Shown here piece by piece: positions 8,465-16,723 of a DNA stretch of 35,068 nucleotides. Below the pieces are notes generated by a model, which worked only from the letters and a program-made list of their open reading frames with translations, did not search any database and was not told the DNA's origin. The DNA is from an uncultured Photobacterium sp. (lineage in GTDB: Bacteria > Pseudomonadota > Gammaproteobacteria > Enterobacterales > Vibrionaceae). The stretch covers positions 1 through 35,068 of the forward strand of contig CAMQXY010000024.1 of assembly GCA_947039005.1 (NCBI GenBank), written 5' to 3'. Made by a program: the position numbers and the translations under genes. Positions within the stretch are counted from its first letter, which is position 1. Every line of letters starts with the position of its first letter.

Positions 8465-9787
8465 ATGAACCCTGTCATTATCGCCGTATGCATCATGCTG
8501 GTACTCGCTTTAATGCGCGTCAATGTCGTGGTTGCTCTTACATTCAGTGCCATTGTAGGTGGTCTTATCGGTGGTTTATCCCTCACCGATGCAGTTTCTG
8601 CTTTTGAAGGCGGCTTAGGTGGCGGTGCCACAACCGCATTAAGTTACGCCATGTTAGGTGCTTTTGCCGTCGCTATTTCGCGATCAGGCATTACTGATGT
8701 CCTTGCTCAAAAAGTTATTAAGCGCATTAGCGGCCACGAAAATATCGCGGCAGCGACAGGTGTTAAATATAGCGTTCTTATCATTTTAGTATTACTTGCC
8801 ATTTCTTCTCAGAACGTCATTCCTGTCCATATCGCCTTTATTCCAATTATTATTCCACCGCTATTGCATGTTTTTGCCAAACTTAAACTTGATCGTCGAT
8901 TAATTGCGTGTGTATTAACTTTTGGTTTAGTCACACCTTATATGGTGCTTCCAATTGGTTTTGGCGGTATTTTTCTCAATAATATTTTACTTAAAAACCT
9001 ACACGATAATGGTTTAGATGTTGTTGCAAGCCAAGTGCCTATCGCGATGATTTTACCTGCTTGTGGAATGCTGTTTGGTTTATTAACTGCTATTTTTGTG
9101 AGCTACCGTAAACCTCGTGAATACTCAGAAGAAAAGATTCTAGCGAGTGAACCAGAAAAGAAAGAGATTGATATGCGCCATGTTTATGTGGCTGTCGGCG
9201 CAATTTTTGCCGCATTAGGTGCACAACTCTACAGTGGCTCAATGATTATCGGTGGTTTAGTCGGTTTTATGGTGTTTACCTTTACCGGCGTTATCAAATG
9301 GAAAGAAACCCATGATGTGTTCACTCAAGGTGTTCACATGATGGCGATGATCGGCTTTATTATGATCGCAGCTGCAGGTTTTGCTGCAGTAATGAAAGCA
9401 ACAGGTGGTGTTGAAACTTTAGTTAACTCACTAGAAGCTATTATCGGTAACAACAAGCCATTGGCGGCATTGTTAATGCTCGTCGTGGGTCTATTAGTCA
9501 CCATGGGGATTGGTTCATCATTCTCCACTATTCCTATCCTAGCGACAATTTATGTGCCTTTATGTATCTCTTTTGGTTTCTCACCAATGGCGACTATTGC
9601 AATAGTTGGTACTGCCGCAGCTCTGGGCGATGCGGGTTCACCAGCCTCTGATTCAACCCTTGGTCCAACATCGGGTTTGAATGCCGATGGACAACATGAT
9701 CATATTTGGGACTCTGTAGTACCAACGTTTATTCACTACAACTTGCCATTGATTGCCTTTGGCTGGATAGCATCTATGATCCTTTAG
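8465..9787 (+). CDS. COG2056 ion/amino-acid transporter, Na+/H+ antiporter-like (YuiF family)
   Basis: A 440-residue polytopic inner-membrane protein with about 11-12 hydrophobic segments. It resembles the Na+/H+ antiporter-like family of B. subtilis YuiF and H. influenzae HI_0325, within the wider NhaC/ion-transporter superfamily. Landmarks are the Gly-rich [23 protein letters not shown] near residue 50, [19 protein letters not shown] near 115, and [24 protein letters not shown] near 390, which look like the substrate-binding hairpin residues of this superfamily. Members have been proposed to carry histidine or other amino acids rather than only Na+/H+; the substrate is unproven. The ATG at 8465 is chosen because everything upstream in frame looks non-coding; GGA at 8451 could serve as a weak ribosome site. 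Confidence 0.85.
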   Translation: MNPVIIAVCIMLVLALMRVNVVVALTFSAIVGGLIGGLSLTDAVSAFEGGLGGGATTALSYAMLGAFAVAISRSGITDVLAQKVIKRISGHENIAAATGVKYSVLIILVLLAISSQNVIPVHIAFIPIIIPPLLHVFAKLKLDRRLIACVLTFGLVTPYMVLPIGFGGIFLNNILLKNLHDNGLDVVASQVPIAMILPACGMLFGLLTAIFVSYRKPREYSEEKILASEPEKKEIDMRHVYVAVGAIFAALGAQLYSGSMIIGGLVGFMVFTFTGVIKWKETHDVFTQGVHMMAMIGFIMIAAAGFAAVMKATGGVETLVNSLEAIIGNNKPLAALLMLVVGLLVTMGIGSSFSTIPILATIYVPLCISFGFSPMATIAIVGTAAALGDAGSPASDSTLGPTSGLNADGQHDHIWDSVVPTFIHYNLPLIAFGWIASMIL

Positions 9788-9828
9788 TGATTATCAGTTA
9801 AATATAACGCTATTCATTTAAGATAAAT

Positions 9829-9866
9829 AAAAAAAACCGCCAACGGTGAACGTGGCGGTTTTTTTA
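9829..9866. terminator. Bidirectional terminator between the transporter and grxD
   Basis: AACCGCCA (9835-9842) pairs with TGGCGGTT (9853-9860), with an A run before and a T run after. It serves both converging genes. Confidence 0.92.
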
Positions 9867-9898
9867 TAAGTGCAAAATAACACACTTAATAGACAAGC

Positions 9899-10237
9899 TT
9901 ACTCTGTAGCTTGTGCATCACGGCGTGCAGCCGACTCTGTAATTAATGTCTGTAACTCACCTTTTTGGAACATTTCCAAAATGATGTCACAACCACCAAT
10001 TAGCTCGCCGTCAATCCATAATTGTGGGAATGTTGGCCACTGTGCATAGATAGGCAATTCAGCACGAATATCTGGGTTTTGCAGAATATCTACAAACGCA
10101 AATTTTTCACCGCAGTTCATTAACGCTTGTGATGCTTGTGATGAGAAGCCACAGCTTGGTAATTTTGGAGAGCCTTTCATGTACAACAAAATAGCGTTAT
10201 CTGTAATTTGTTGTTTAATTTTATCGATAGTTTCCAT
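9899..10237 (-). CDS. grxD: GrxD, monothiol CGFS glutaredoxin
   Basis: A 112-residue monothiol glutaredoxin of the Grx4 class (E. coli 115). The active-site motif CGFS is at residues 29-32 (C29), with the glutathione-contacting lysine at K21 in MKGSPKLPSCGFS and the WPTFPQLWIDGELIGGCDI segment containing the cis-proline. CGFS glutaredoxins hold a glutathione-ligated 2Fe-2S cluster between two subunits, often with BolA, and work in Fe-S delivery and iron sensing rather than thiol reduction. GAGGAAG directly precedes the ATG. It diverges from sodB, another iron-related gene, across 329 bp. Confidence 0.96.
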   Translation of the reverse strand: METIDKIKQQITDNAILLYMKGSPKLPSCGFSSQASQALMNCGEKFAFVDILQNPDIRAELPIYAQWPTFPQLWIDGELIGGCDIILEMFQKGELQTLITESAARRDAQATE

Positions 10238-10566
10238 CGCTTCCTCGTCCGATTCTAATAATCATTTATTATAAACCCTACCATTCTACTTGGTTATCGT
10301 CACCAATAAAAATACTTTCAAATTATGTTTCACTACTCTTTTCAGTAATAAAGCGCAATCTTAGTTATATTGATATCTATTAAGTGGTTATTGATCTTAC
10401 CAATAACAAGGTATAGGGTATTTTTTTAAGCTTAATGCTTTTAATAAACTAAAAACTTGCTAAAATAAAACGGTCAGATTCAAATAATAAGTAGGCGCCA
10501 ACGTCTACTAGAAGTAATGTCGTGGGCATATGCCCAATAACAACAATTAAAATGGAGAATTGAGCA
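10238..10566. other. Divergent control region between grxD and sodB
   Basis: AT-rich and non-coding. It holds the candidate sodB promoter at 10458-10466. In the presumed sodB leader, TGGGCATATGCCCA (10523-10536) is a perfect 14-bp palindrome. The sRNA-complementary segment lies at the start codon. No convincing Fur or Fe-S regulator box was recognised. Confidence 0.5.
10458..10466 (+). promoter_or_regulatory. Candidate extended -10 promoter of sodB
   Basis: TGCTAAAAT is an extended -10 element (TG-n-TAAAAT) with five of six -10 bases. No good -35 is seen, as is tolerated with extended -10 promoters. It implies a leader of about 95 nt that contains the palindrome at 10523. Confidence 0.4.
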
Positions 10567-10569
10567 ATG
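10562..10569 (+). promoter_or_regulatory. Predicted RyhB-type sRNA pairing site over the sodB start codon
   Basis: GAGCAATG, which includes the sodB ATG, is the exact complement of CAUUGCUC, part of the conserved core of RyhB as recalled from E. coli. RyhB represses sodB in E. coli by pairing at the start codon, so conservation is plausible. The sRNA gene is not in this window. Confidence 0.45.
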
Positions 10570-11157
10570 GCATTTGAACTACCCGCTCTACCGTACGCAA
10601 TCAACGCCCTTGAGCCACATATCTCTCAAGAGACACTAGAATACCATTACGGTAAGCATCACAACACTTACGTTGTTAAGCTAAACGGTCTTGTAGATGG
10701 TACTGACCTTGCTGAAAAATCTCTTGAAGAAATCGTACAGACTTCTACTGGTGGTGTTTTCAACAACGCAGCTCAAGTATGGAACCACACATTCTACTGG
10801 CATTGCCTAAGTCCAAATGGCGGCGGCGAGCCAACTGGCGAATTAGCTGATGCAATTGTTAAAGCATTTGGTTCTTTCGAAGAATTCAAAGCTAAGTTCA
10901 CTGATTCTGCAATTAACAACTTTGGTTCAGGCTGGACATGGTTAGTTAAAACTGAAGATGGCGCATTAGAAATCGTTAACACTTCAAACGCGGGTTGCCC
11001 TATTGCAGAAGAAGGTCTAAAAATGACTCCACTTCTAACAGTAGATGTTTGGGAACACGCTTACTACATCGATTACCGTAATGTTCGCCCTGATTACATG
11101 GCTGCATTCTGGGCATTGGTTAACTGGGATTTCGCAGCTAAAAATCTAGCAGCTTAA
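10567..11157 (+). CDS. sodB: Superoxide dismutase, iron type
   Basis: Cytoplasmic FeSOD of 196 residues (E. coli SodB 193). Metal ligands are H27 (in YHYGKHHNTYV), H74 (AAQVWNHTFYW), D160 and H164 (VDVWEHAYYIDYR). Q70, just before the second ligand, is the position of the outer-sphere glutamine of the iron type (E. coli Q69), and FYWHCLSPNGGGEPTG is an iron-type signature; both argue against MnSOD. Codon choice is markedly uniform, suggesting high expression. GGAG at 10554 is the ribosome site. It ends at a strong bidirectional terminator. Confidence 0.97.
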   Translation: MAFELPALPYAINALEPHISQETLEYHYGKHHNTYVVKLNGLVDGTDLAEKSLEEIVQTSTGGVFNNAAQVWNHTFYWHCLSPNGGGEPTGELADAIVKAFGSFEEFKAKFTDSAINNFGSGWTWLVKTEDGALEIVNTSNAGCPIAEEGLKMTPLLTVDVWEHAYYIDYRNVRPDYMAAFWALVNWDFAAKNLAA

Positions 11158-11177
11158 TTTACAGTAATAAAAACACT

Positions 11178-11208
11178 AAAAACCCGCTTATTTAAGCGGG
11201 TTTTTTTA
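11178..11208. terminator. Bidirectional terminator between sodB and asd
   Basis: AACCCGCTTA (11181-11190) pairs with TAAGCGGGTT (11193-11202), flanked by an A run on the left and T7 on the right. Confidence 0.92.
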
Positions 11209-11226
11209 TTGCTCTAATATTTAAAA

Positions 11227-12345
11227 TTAGGCTTTTGCTGCCAGTAAAATACGCAGTGTACGACGTAACGGCTCTGCTGCTCCCCAAAGTAACTGATCGC
11301 CAACAGTAAATGCATTCAGGTATTCATCACCCATTGCTAATTTACGCAACCGACCCACAGGCACTGATAATGTTCCTGTCACTTTTGCTGGGCTCAATTC
11401 TTGCACCGTAATGTCGCGTTCATTCGGGATCACTTTTACCCAATCATTATGGGATGCAATAATCGCTTCAATTTCATCTAGCGGAACATTTTTCTTGAGC
11501 TTTAATGTTAACGCTTGGCTATGGCAACGCATTGCACCAATACGCACACAAGTACCATCAATAGGAATCGGGCTATCTTGAAGACCTAAAATCTTATTAG
11601 TCTCAACCGATGCCTTCCATTCTTCTTTGCTTTGACCATTATCACGTTTAACATCAATCCATGGAATCAATGAACCCGCCAGTGGTGCGCCAAATTCTTG
11701 AGAAGGGAAATCTGCCGAACGCAGTGTTTGCGCAACTTTACGATCAATATCTAAAATTGACGACGCTGGATTCGCTAACTCACTAGCAACGGAATCATTA
11801 ACCACACCCATTTGGCTGATTAACTCACGCATATTCTTGGCACCAGCACCCGATGCAGCTTGATAAGTCTGTGATGTCATCCACTCAACTAAGCCTGCTT
11901 TATATAAACCGCCGACTGCCATTAACATCAAACTAACGGTACAATTCCCCCCCACATAGGTATTAATTCCGCTATGAATACCTTGTTGGATCTGATCAAA
12001 GTTCACCGGATCAAGGGTAATAATGGAATCAGACTCCATGCGCAATGTTGATGCAGCATCAATCCAATAGCCCTTCCAACCCGCTTGGCGTAATACTGAA
12101 TACACTTTTTCAGTATAACTACCCCCCTGACAGGTAATCACAACATCAAGTCGCTTTAAGGCTTCAATATCAAACGCATCTTGCAATACACCCGCATCTT
12201 TTCCAAAATTAGGTGCTGCTAAACCCACTTGTGATGTAGTAAAAAAGACCGGATCAATAACAGCAAAATCCCCTTCCTCTACCATGCGCTGCATTAATAC
12301 TGAACCCACCATGCCACGCCAACCAACTAAACCTACTGTCATCAT
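11227..12345 (-). CDS. asd: Aspartate-semialdehyde dehydrogenase
   Basis: Reduces aspartyl phosphate to aspartate semialdehyde with NADPH, the branch point to lysine/diaminopimelate, threonine and methionine. The protein is 372 residues and closely follows E. coli Asd (367). [15 protein letters not shown] is the nucleotide-binding glycine loop, C135 in [10 protein letters not shown] is the catalytic cysteine, and RCHSQA carries the active-site histidine. The ATG at 12345 gives the E. coli residue numbering. An in-frame TTG at 12351, with GGAG five bases upstream, is an alternative that would add two residues. Monocistronic, with 700 bp of non-coding DNA upstream. Confidence 0.96.
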   Translation of the reverse strand: MMTVGLVGWRGMVGSVLMQRMVEEGDFAVIDPVFFTTSQVGLAAPNFGKDAGVLQDAFDIEALKRLDVVITCQGGSYTEKVYSVLRQAGWKGYWIDAASTLRMESDSIITLDPVNFDQIQQGIHSGINTYVGGNCTVSLMLMAVGGLYKAGLVEWMTSQTYQAASGAGAKNMRELISQMGVVNDSVASELANPASSILDIDRKVAQTLRSADFPSQEFGAPLAGSLIPWIDVKRDNGQSKEEWKASVETNKILGLQDSPIPIDGTCVRIGAMRCHSQALTLKLKKNVPLDEIEAIIASHNDWVKVIPNERDITVQELSPAKVTGTLSVPVGRLRKLAMGDEYLNAFTVGDQLLWGAAEPLRRTLRILLAAKA

Positions 12346-12905
12346 TTGCAACTACACTCCCTGTGGTATTGAAATTTCTTTATCCATCTATAGAGATTTA
12401 CACGATTAAAAACAAGCATAATTTTCAATTATAAATAAAAAATACTCCCTCTTAAACCCAACCATATTTTACTGTTTTATTATCATTTGAGTTTCTTATC
12501 AGTCACATTAGGTTTTATTATCACAACTAACATTTCAAAAAAAAGAACAAAAATCAGCCATTAACCCCACAAAAATAAGACTTAATGTATATTTAAAGAG
12601 CTTATTTCTAAATTATGAAACTAAGTTAATAAAAAGTTCACAACGGTATAACTTTGAAAAAAAAGCCTTTCCCTGATAATCTCCATGACTGTGATTAAGT
12701 GGCTAGATAATTCATAACTGTTCTTATTAATAGATTTTTATACTTTATCTATCGCTTTTTGTAAGATTTTTGTAGACACACTACGACGTTACAAAAAATA
12801 TAAAACACAACAAAAGAACCATCAATTAACACTAAAAGAACAAATAAAGTCAGTGTTTTACGAAAGATCTGTATCAAAAAGACTTAGATCACAGAAAGAA
12901 ACATT

Positions 12906-12924
12906 ATTTATCACGGTGATAAAT
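12906..12924. promoter_or_regulatory. Perfect 19-bp palindrome, candidate operator upstream of nhaC
   Basis: ATTTATCAC-G-GTGATAAAT has two perfect 9-bp arms around one central base. The one-base centre recalls TetR-type operators and the TATCAC half resembles lambda-type repressor sites, but no specific regulator is claimed. It lies 129 bp before the nhaC start. Confidence 0.6.
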
Positions 12925-12978
12925 CAATTTGCTAAAGTAACGCCGCTTCAGTCGCCGTCTTTTTCAATCCGATTTAAA

Positions 12979-13019
12979 AACCAATGATAAATAATATTGA
13001 TTGGTTGGGTTGGACCCAA
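12979..13019 (+). promoter_or_regulatory. Two overlapping, mutually exclusive leader hairpins before nhaC
   Basis: AACCAAT (12979-12985) can pair with ATTGGTT (13000-13006). TTGGGT (13005-13010) can pair with ACCCAA (13014-13019). The two stems share bases 13005-13006, so forming one competes with the other at its edge. They end 33 bp before the nhaC ATG and would lie in the mRNA leader. Confidence 0.4.
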
Positions 13020-13052
13020 TTTCAACAAGCTCGATAAAACAAGGTTAGAAGT

Positions 13053-14504
13053 ATGGAAAAACAGACAATAGTGAAACTACCCTCAGTAATGCAAGTCATT
13101 ATTGCCTTAGGTATTTTCCTTGCCCTTGCATTCTCTTTTACCTCAAAATTGAATTTGCCAATCCAACTAGCGCTATACATCGGTTGGTTTGTGATTATTG
13201 CATTAGGTATTAAACTCGGACACGATTACAAATCATTAGAAAAAGCAGCCACTAAGGGCATCGCTAACGGCTTAGGTGCGGTACTGATCTTATTAGCTGT
13301 TGGTTCACTGGTCGGCACTTGGATTGCTGGCGGTATTGTTCCAACTATTATTTACTACGGTCTTGAAGCTATTCACCCTTCCATTTTCTTGCTAGCAACA
13401 ATGATCATCTGTTCATTAACAGCATTAGCAACAGGCACATCTTGGGGAGCAGCAGGTACCGCAGGTATTGCAATGATGGGTATCGGTCAAGGTCTTGGTA
13501 TTCCACCACCAATGACAGCTGGTGCAGTACTTTCTGGCTGTTATTTTGGTGATAAAATGTCACCACTATCAGATTCAGTGATCCTTGCTTCTTCAATGTC
13601 TAACGTTGAAATCATGGAACACATTAAAGGCATGCTGCCAATTGCACTGATCAGCTATGTTATTACGGGTATTTTATTTACTGCCGTTGGTTTCCACTAC
13701 GCTGGCAGCGTTGATATGACACAAGTAGATTCTGTGATTGCGGCAATGGATAAACAATTTGTTATTTCACCGTTATCATTTATCCCTGTCATTATTGTTC
13801 TCGTATTATTAGCGTTCCGTTTACCGTCTTTCCCTGTGATTTCATTTGGCTCACTGTTAGGTATTGTGTGGGCAATTATGGTTCAAGGCATGGATCCACT
13901 TAAAGCGATTAACGCAGCATGGGCTCCGTTCTCTATTAGCTCTGGGGTTGAATTTATTGATGCGATTCTAAACCGTGGTGGTATGTCATCGATGCTGGGT
14001 TCAGTAGCGGTTATTATCTTTGGTTTAGGTTTTGGTGGCTTACTTGATAAAGTCGGCGTTCTACAAACCATCGCGCGCTTATTTGAAAGCAAAGTAAAGT
14101 CAGCAGGTAGCCTTGCGGTTTCTACTATCGCAACCGCGTTCCTTGGTAACGTTTTTGGTTCAGCAATGTACGTATCATTAATTCTAACACCAAAGATTTG
14201 TGCGAAGAACTATGACCGTCTAGGTTACCAACGTAAGAACCTATCACGTAATGCTGAATTTGGTGGCACGCTTACCTCTGGCATGGTGCCTTGGAGTGAT
14301 AATGGTATCTACATGGCGAGTATTTTAGGTGTCGCTACCTTCTCTTACGCGCCATTCATGTGGTTAAGCTTTGTGTGTATTATCGTGACGATTGTAACGT
14401 CTTACATGGGCTGGTTTGTGGATCGTTGTCCACCAGCAACTGCAGAGCAATTAGCTGAAGATGACGAAGATGAATTAATGACAATAAAGAAACTTACGTC
14501 ATAA
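13053..14504 (+). CDS. nhaC: NhaC-family Na+/H+ antiporter or Na+-coupled organic solute transporter
   Basis: A 483-residue polytopic inner-membrane protein with about 11-13 helices. Family segments are visible: LTALATGTSWGAAGTAGIAMMGIGQGLG near residue 130, GCYFGDKMSPLSDSVILASSM near 165, and NAEFGGTLTSGMVPWSDNGIYMASILGV near 410, the acidic and serine-rich hairpins typical of NhaC. Characterised relatives include true Na+/H+ antiporters, malate/lactate-Na+ antiporters (MleN) and amino-acid carriers, so the substrate is open. It ends in a short acidic cytoplasmic tail (EDDEDE). AAGG at 13041 is the ribosome site. The long structured leader suggests specific regulation. Confidence 0.87.
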   Translation: MEKQTIVKLPSVMQVIIALGIFLALAFSFTSKLNLPIQLALYIGWFVIIALGIKLGHDYKSLEKAATKGIANGLGAVLILLAVGSLVGTWIAGGIVPTIIYYGLEAIHPSIFLLATMIICSLTALATGTSWGAAGTAGIAMMGIGQGLGIPPPMTAGAVLSGCYFGDKMSPLSDSVILASSMSNVEIMEHIKGMLPIALISYVITGILFTAVGFHYAGSVDMTQVDSVIAAMDKQFVISPLSFIPVIIVLVLLAFRLPSFPVISFGSLLGIVWAIMVQGMDPLKAINAAWAPFSISSGVEFIDAILNRGGMSSMLGSVAVIIFGLGFGGLLDKVGVLQTIARLFESKVKSAGSLAVSTIATAFLGNVFGSAMYVSLILTPKICAKNYDRLGYQRKNLSRNAEFGGTLTSGMVPWSDNGIYMASILGVATFSYAPFMWLSFVCIIVTIVTSYMGWFVDRCPPATAEQLAEDDEDELMTIKKLTS

Positions 14505-14535
14505 TTTATTAACCATCAAATGAGAACATGATAAC

Positions 14536-14616
14536 GAACCCCTTTATTTTATATAGAGTCGCTATTTTATATCGAGCAGCTCTTTCATATAGAATAGCTA
14601 AAAGGGGTTCTTTTTT
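14536..14616 (+). terminator. Long-range terminator of nhaC with a repeat-filled loop
   Basis: GAACCCCTTT (14536-14545) pairs perfectly with AAAGGGGTTC (14601-14610) and is followed by T6 at 14611-14616. The loop is 55 nt, far longer than a normal terminator loop, and consists of one base plus three 18-bp repeats. The T run reaches into the convergent ureG stop codon. There is no T run on the minus strand, so it should act only on nhaC transcripts. Confidence 0.75.
14547..14600. repeat. Three tandem imperfect 18-bp repeats inside the nhaC terminator
   Basis: Units at 14547-14564 (TTTTATATAGAGTCGCTA), 14565-14582 (TTTTATATCGAGCAGCTC) and 14583-14600 (TTTCATATAGAATAGCTA) abut exactly and fill the space between the stem arms. 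Each contains a tiny inverted repeat, such as GAGC-A-GCTC in the second. Confidence 0.8.
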
Positions 14617-15238
14617 ATGACCTCAATGTCAACATTCCCTGAGTCAAAATAAAATCAATAATAGTATCCAGTCCTTGAGATTTTTTAAGGTTAGTAAAAA
14701 CATACGGCTTAGTCGGACGCATTCGTTGCGTATCTGATTCCATAACCTCAAGCGATGCACCAACATAAGGGGCTAAATCTATTTTATTGATCACCAATAA
14801 ATCAGAGCGGGTGATCCCCGGCCCACCTTTACGCGGGATCTTTTCGCCTTCAGCAACATCAATAACATAAATAGTTAAATCAGCCAGCTCAGGGCTAAAT
14901 GTGGCACTTAAATTGTCGCCACCACTTTCAATAAACACCACATCTAAATTTTGATGCAATTGAGCCAATTCTTCCACCGCGGCTAAATTCATTGAGGCAT
15001 CTTCACGAATAGCAGTATGAGGACAGCCGCCAGTTTCAACCCCAATGATCCTATCAGGGGCCAACGCTTGGGCTTGCGTTAATATCTTGGCATCCTCTTG
15101 GGTATAAATATCATTGGTTACCACCGCAATATGTAATTTATCGCGAATAGCTTTACATAATACTTCTAATAATGCTGTTTTCCCTGAGCCAACAGGACCA
15201 CCGACACCAATACGTAATGGTTGTTTATATTCCATCAT
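14615..15238 (-). CDS. ureG: UreG, urease accessory GTPase
   Basis: The SIMIBI-class GTPase that powers nickel delivery to apo-urease, acting with UreD, UreF and UreE. It is 207 residues. The P-loop GPVGSGKT is at 14-21, the nickel-binding Cys-Pro-His motif at 72-74 ([11 protein letters not shown]), ESGGDNLSA near 104 is the switch region, and NKID at 151-154 gives guanine specificity. AAGGAG six bases before the ATG supports the start. It is the last gene of the urease operon, about 40 bp after ureF. Confidence 0.97.
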   Translation of the reverse strand: MMEYKQPLRIGVGGPVGSGKTALLEVLCKAIRDKLHIAVVTNDIYTQEDAKILTQAQALAPDRIIGVETGGCPHTAIREDASMNLAAVEELAQLHQNLDVVFIESGGDNLSATFSPELADLTIYVIDVAEGEKIPRKGGPGITRSDLLVINKIDLAPYVGASLEVMESDTQRMRPTKPYVFTNLKKSQGLDTIIDFILTQGMLTLRS

Positions 15239-15279
15239 GATCTTCTCCTTAAGATTATTATTCCTAGCTTAATAACAAA

Positions 15280-15984
15280 TTATGAACGAAATAAACGGGT
15301 ATATTGGGTTTCATGTCGACTACTGGCAATCGCACCAGAGGGAAGATAACTGCCAATATCATCATCTTTAATTGTCTCTGCTTGCTGTAACGCTAACGGA
15401 AAATGTTCAGTTAGCTGTAATAACGTTTGTTGCCCAGCAGTTTGTCCTAATGGCACTAACTTAACCCCTGCCATCACCATATTTTCCGCCCAACTCCACA
15501 TATATCCTTGTAACAATTTATCCAGCGGTATATGCCAATAAACCGCCGCAATCGCTAACCCTAATAATTGATTGGTATGGGTCGATTGGTATGGTAATGG
15601 CATATTTTGTAATACATCAAGTTGCTTTAATAATGTAAACAGTGCCCGACCACGCTGTTGTTCTTCTGCTCGTAATTCTTTGGTCTCTCGACACGAATGA
15701 AAATAATCATTCCAGCGATCAATAGCGTTAATATCTTCTGCTATTACCGCCTGATAATATCGATGCAACAAGGGTAATTCTAAGGTGGTAATACTTTGTT
15801 CAAGCACCACCGCCAGCCAATCAACTAAACTTTGTTGCGAGTTAACCCATTGCGCTTCAACTGCCCACTCAAGCCCTTGAGAATAAGTAAAACCACCAAT
15901 GGGTAACGATGGGCTAATCAGCTGAAATAATCGATACTGCGCGACAGACTCATGCTGTAATGCTTTATTTTTTAACATAAGCAT
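15280..15984 (-). CDS. ureF: UreF, urease accessory protein
   Basis: A helical accessory protein of about 234 residues that bridges UreD-bound urease and the UreG GTPase and gates nickel delivery. Family landmarks are LISPSLPIGGFTYSQGLEWAVE near the N-terminus, RETKELRAEEQQRGRAL around residue 120, and the C-terminal GSYLPSGAIASSRHETQYTRLFRS, the conserved end that contacts UreD. ATGs at 15984 and 15978 are both possible; an upstream in-frame TTG (16005) is less likely. The gene overlaps the end of the small upstream gene by 14-20 bp, which indicates translational coupling. Confidence 0.95.
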   Translation of the reverse strand: MLMLKNKALQHESVAQYRLFQLISPSLPIGGFTYSQGLEWAVEAQWVNSQQSLVDWLAVVLEQSITTLELPLLHRYYQAVIAEDINAIDRWNDYFHSCRETKELRAEEQQRGRALFTLLKQLDVLQNMPLPYQSTHTNQLLGLAIAAVYWHIPLDKLLQGYMWSWAENMVMAGVKLVPLGQTAGQQTLLQLTEHFPLALQQAETIKDDDIGSYLPSGAIASSRHETQYTRLFRS

Positions 15985-16174
15985 ATACCGAACCGCTAAT
16001 GACAATAATCAACAACAGACTCAATATTAATAAATGACTATTACTCAAAAAAGAATGCTCAACTTCTGTCGTAAATAAATGTGTATGTAATTTTTGTGCA
16101 ATATAATGACCACTATGCGCCCACACTGAGGGTGATATAAATAACATCACAATATATAACATGCTATTTTTCAT
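15965..16174 (-). CDS. Small His-rich secreted/membrane protein of unknown function in the urease operon
   Basis: A 69-residue protein not recognised as any standard urease component. It has a good ribosome site (AAGGA eight bases before the ATG), is co-directional, and overlaps ureF. Residues 1-19 form a signal sequence ending VWA/H. The predicted mature part starts HSGH and has six histidines in 28 residues (H20, H23, H30, H32, H40, H47) plus E37 and E39. A second hydrophobic helix (about 48-65) ends in YVKK. The layout suggests a short periplasmic His-rich metal-binding segment anchored in the inner membrane. Proteins of the HupE/UreJ nickel-permease family also begin with a His after the signal, so this could be a drastically shortened relative; that is only inference. 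A role in nickel supply is suggested by context, not shown. Confidence 0.75.
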   Translation of the reverse strand: MKNSMLYIVMLFISPSVWAHSGHYIAQKLHTHLFTTEVEHSFLSNSHLLILSLLLIIVISGSVYAYVKK

Positions 16175-16214
16175 AATTAATATCCTTATTTTTGAAATAA
16201 ATATCCTATTAATA

Positions 16215-16667
16215 TTAATGATTATGGTGTTTAGTTATCGCTGCGCCATAAGCGCCACCTTCAGGTTCAAAAGGCTCAATTTCTATCTTTACCTCCCCCC
16301 CTAAACCCAATACCATTTGATCTAACACATGATCGTGTTGATAACGTAGCCATTGTTCGGTGATTTGTAATGGCACATGACGGTTACCTAAATGGTAAGC
16401 AATTCGACTCAGTAATAATGGATCGCGACAATAAACCGTTGAAACTGATTCAGGAGCAGCTTTTATTTCGATGGTTAATCCACATCGACTTAATAATTGT
16501 TGGCCGTCACGTAATATATGTCCTCGTGGTAAAAATACCCCGCCACAACGGCCATCATCTAACGTCACTTTTAAACGGCTTTTAATTCGACTATCAATGG
16601 GTAAACTTAAATAACCATGGGGATCATTGATGTTATTCACTTTAATTGCGACTAATTCAATCATCAT
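16215..16667 (-). CDS. ureE: UreE, urease nickel metallochaperone
   Basis: A 150-residue dimeric nickel chaperone that hands Ni2+ to UreG. Residues 1-75 are the peptide-binding domain (LPIDSRIKSRLKVTLDDGR, GVFLPRGHILRDG). Residues 76-150 are the metal-binding domain with YHLGNRHVPLQI, whose H97 is the conserved interface nickel ligand. The C-terminus ends HHNH, a short version of the His-rich tail seen in some species. AAGGAG precedes two adjacent ATGs (16667 and 16664); the second has better spacing. It is third-to-last but one in the operon, after ureC and before the small His-rich gene. Confidence 0.96.
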   Translation of the reverse strand: MMIELVAIKVNNINDPHGYLSLPIDSRIKSRLKVTLDDGRCGGVFLPRGHILRDGQQLLSRCGLTIEIKAAPESVSTVYCRDPLLLSRIAYHLGNRHVPLQITEQWLRYQHDHVLDQMVLGLGGEVKIEIEPFEPEGGAYGAAITKHHNH

Positions 16668-16723
16668 TTATCTCCTTTAATATGCTGATAAATAAAATCT
16701 CAAAAGCATTAAAATAAAAAGCA

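Larger units (their letters stand above)
12346..13052. other. Long AT-rich divergent interval between asd and nhaC
   Basis: About 700 bp with no supported gene in any frame. It must hold both promoters. The visible structure is concentrated at the nhaC end: the perfect palindrome at 12906-12924 and overlapping hairpins at 12979-13019. The asd-proximal 500 bp are AT-rich homopolymer runs without a recognised element. The lysine-riboswitch core was looked for because NhaC-superfamily lysine carriers can carry one, and it was not found. Confidence 0.6.

Noticed and set aside
12860..13052. Lysine or other known riboswitch in the nhaC leader
   Set aside because: The conserved core elements I could recall are absent; only generic hairpins are seen.
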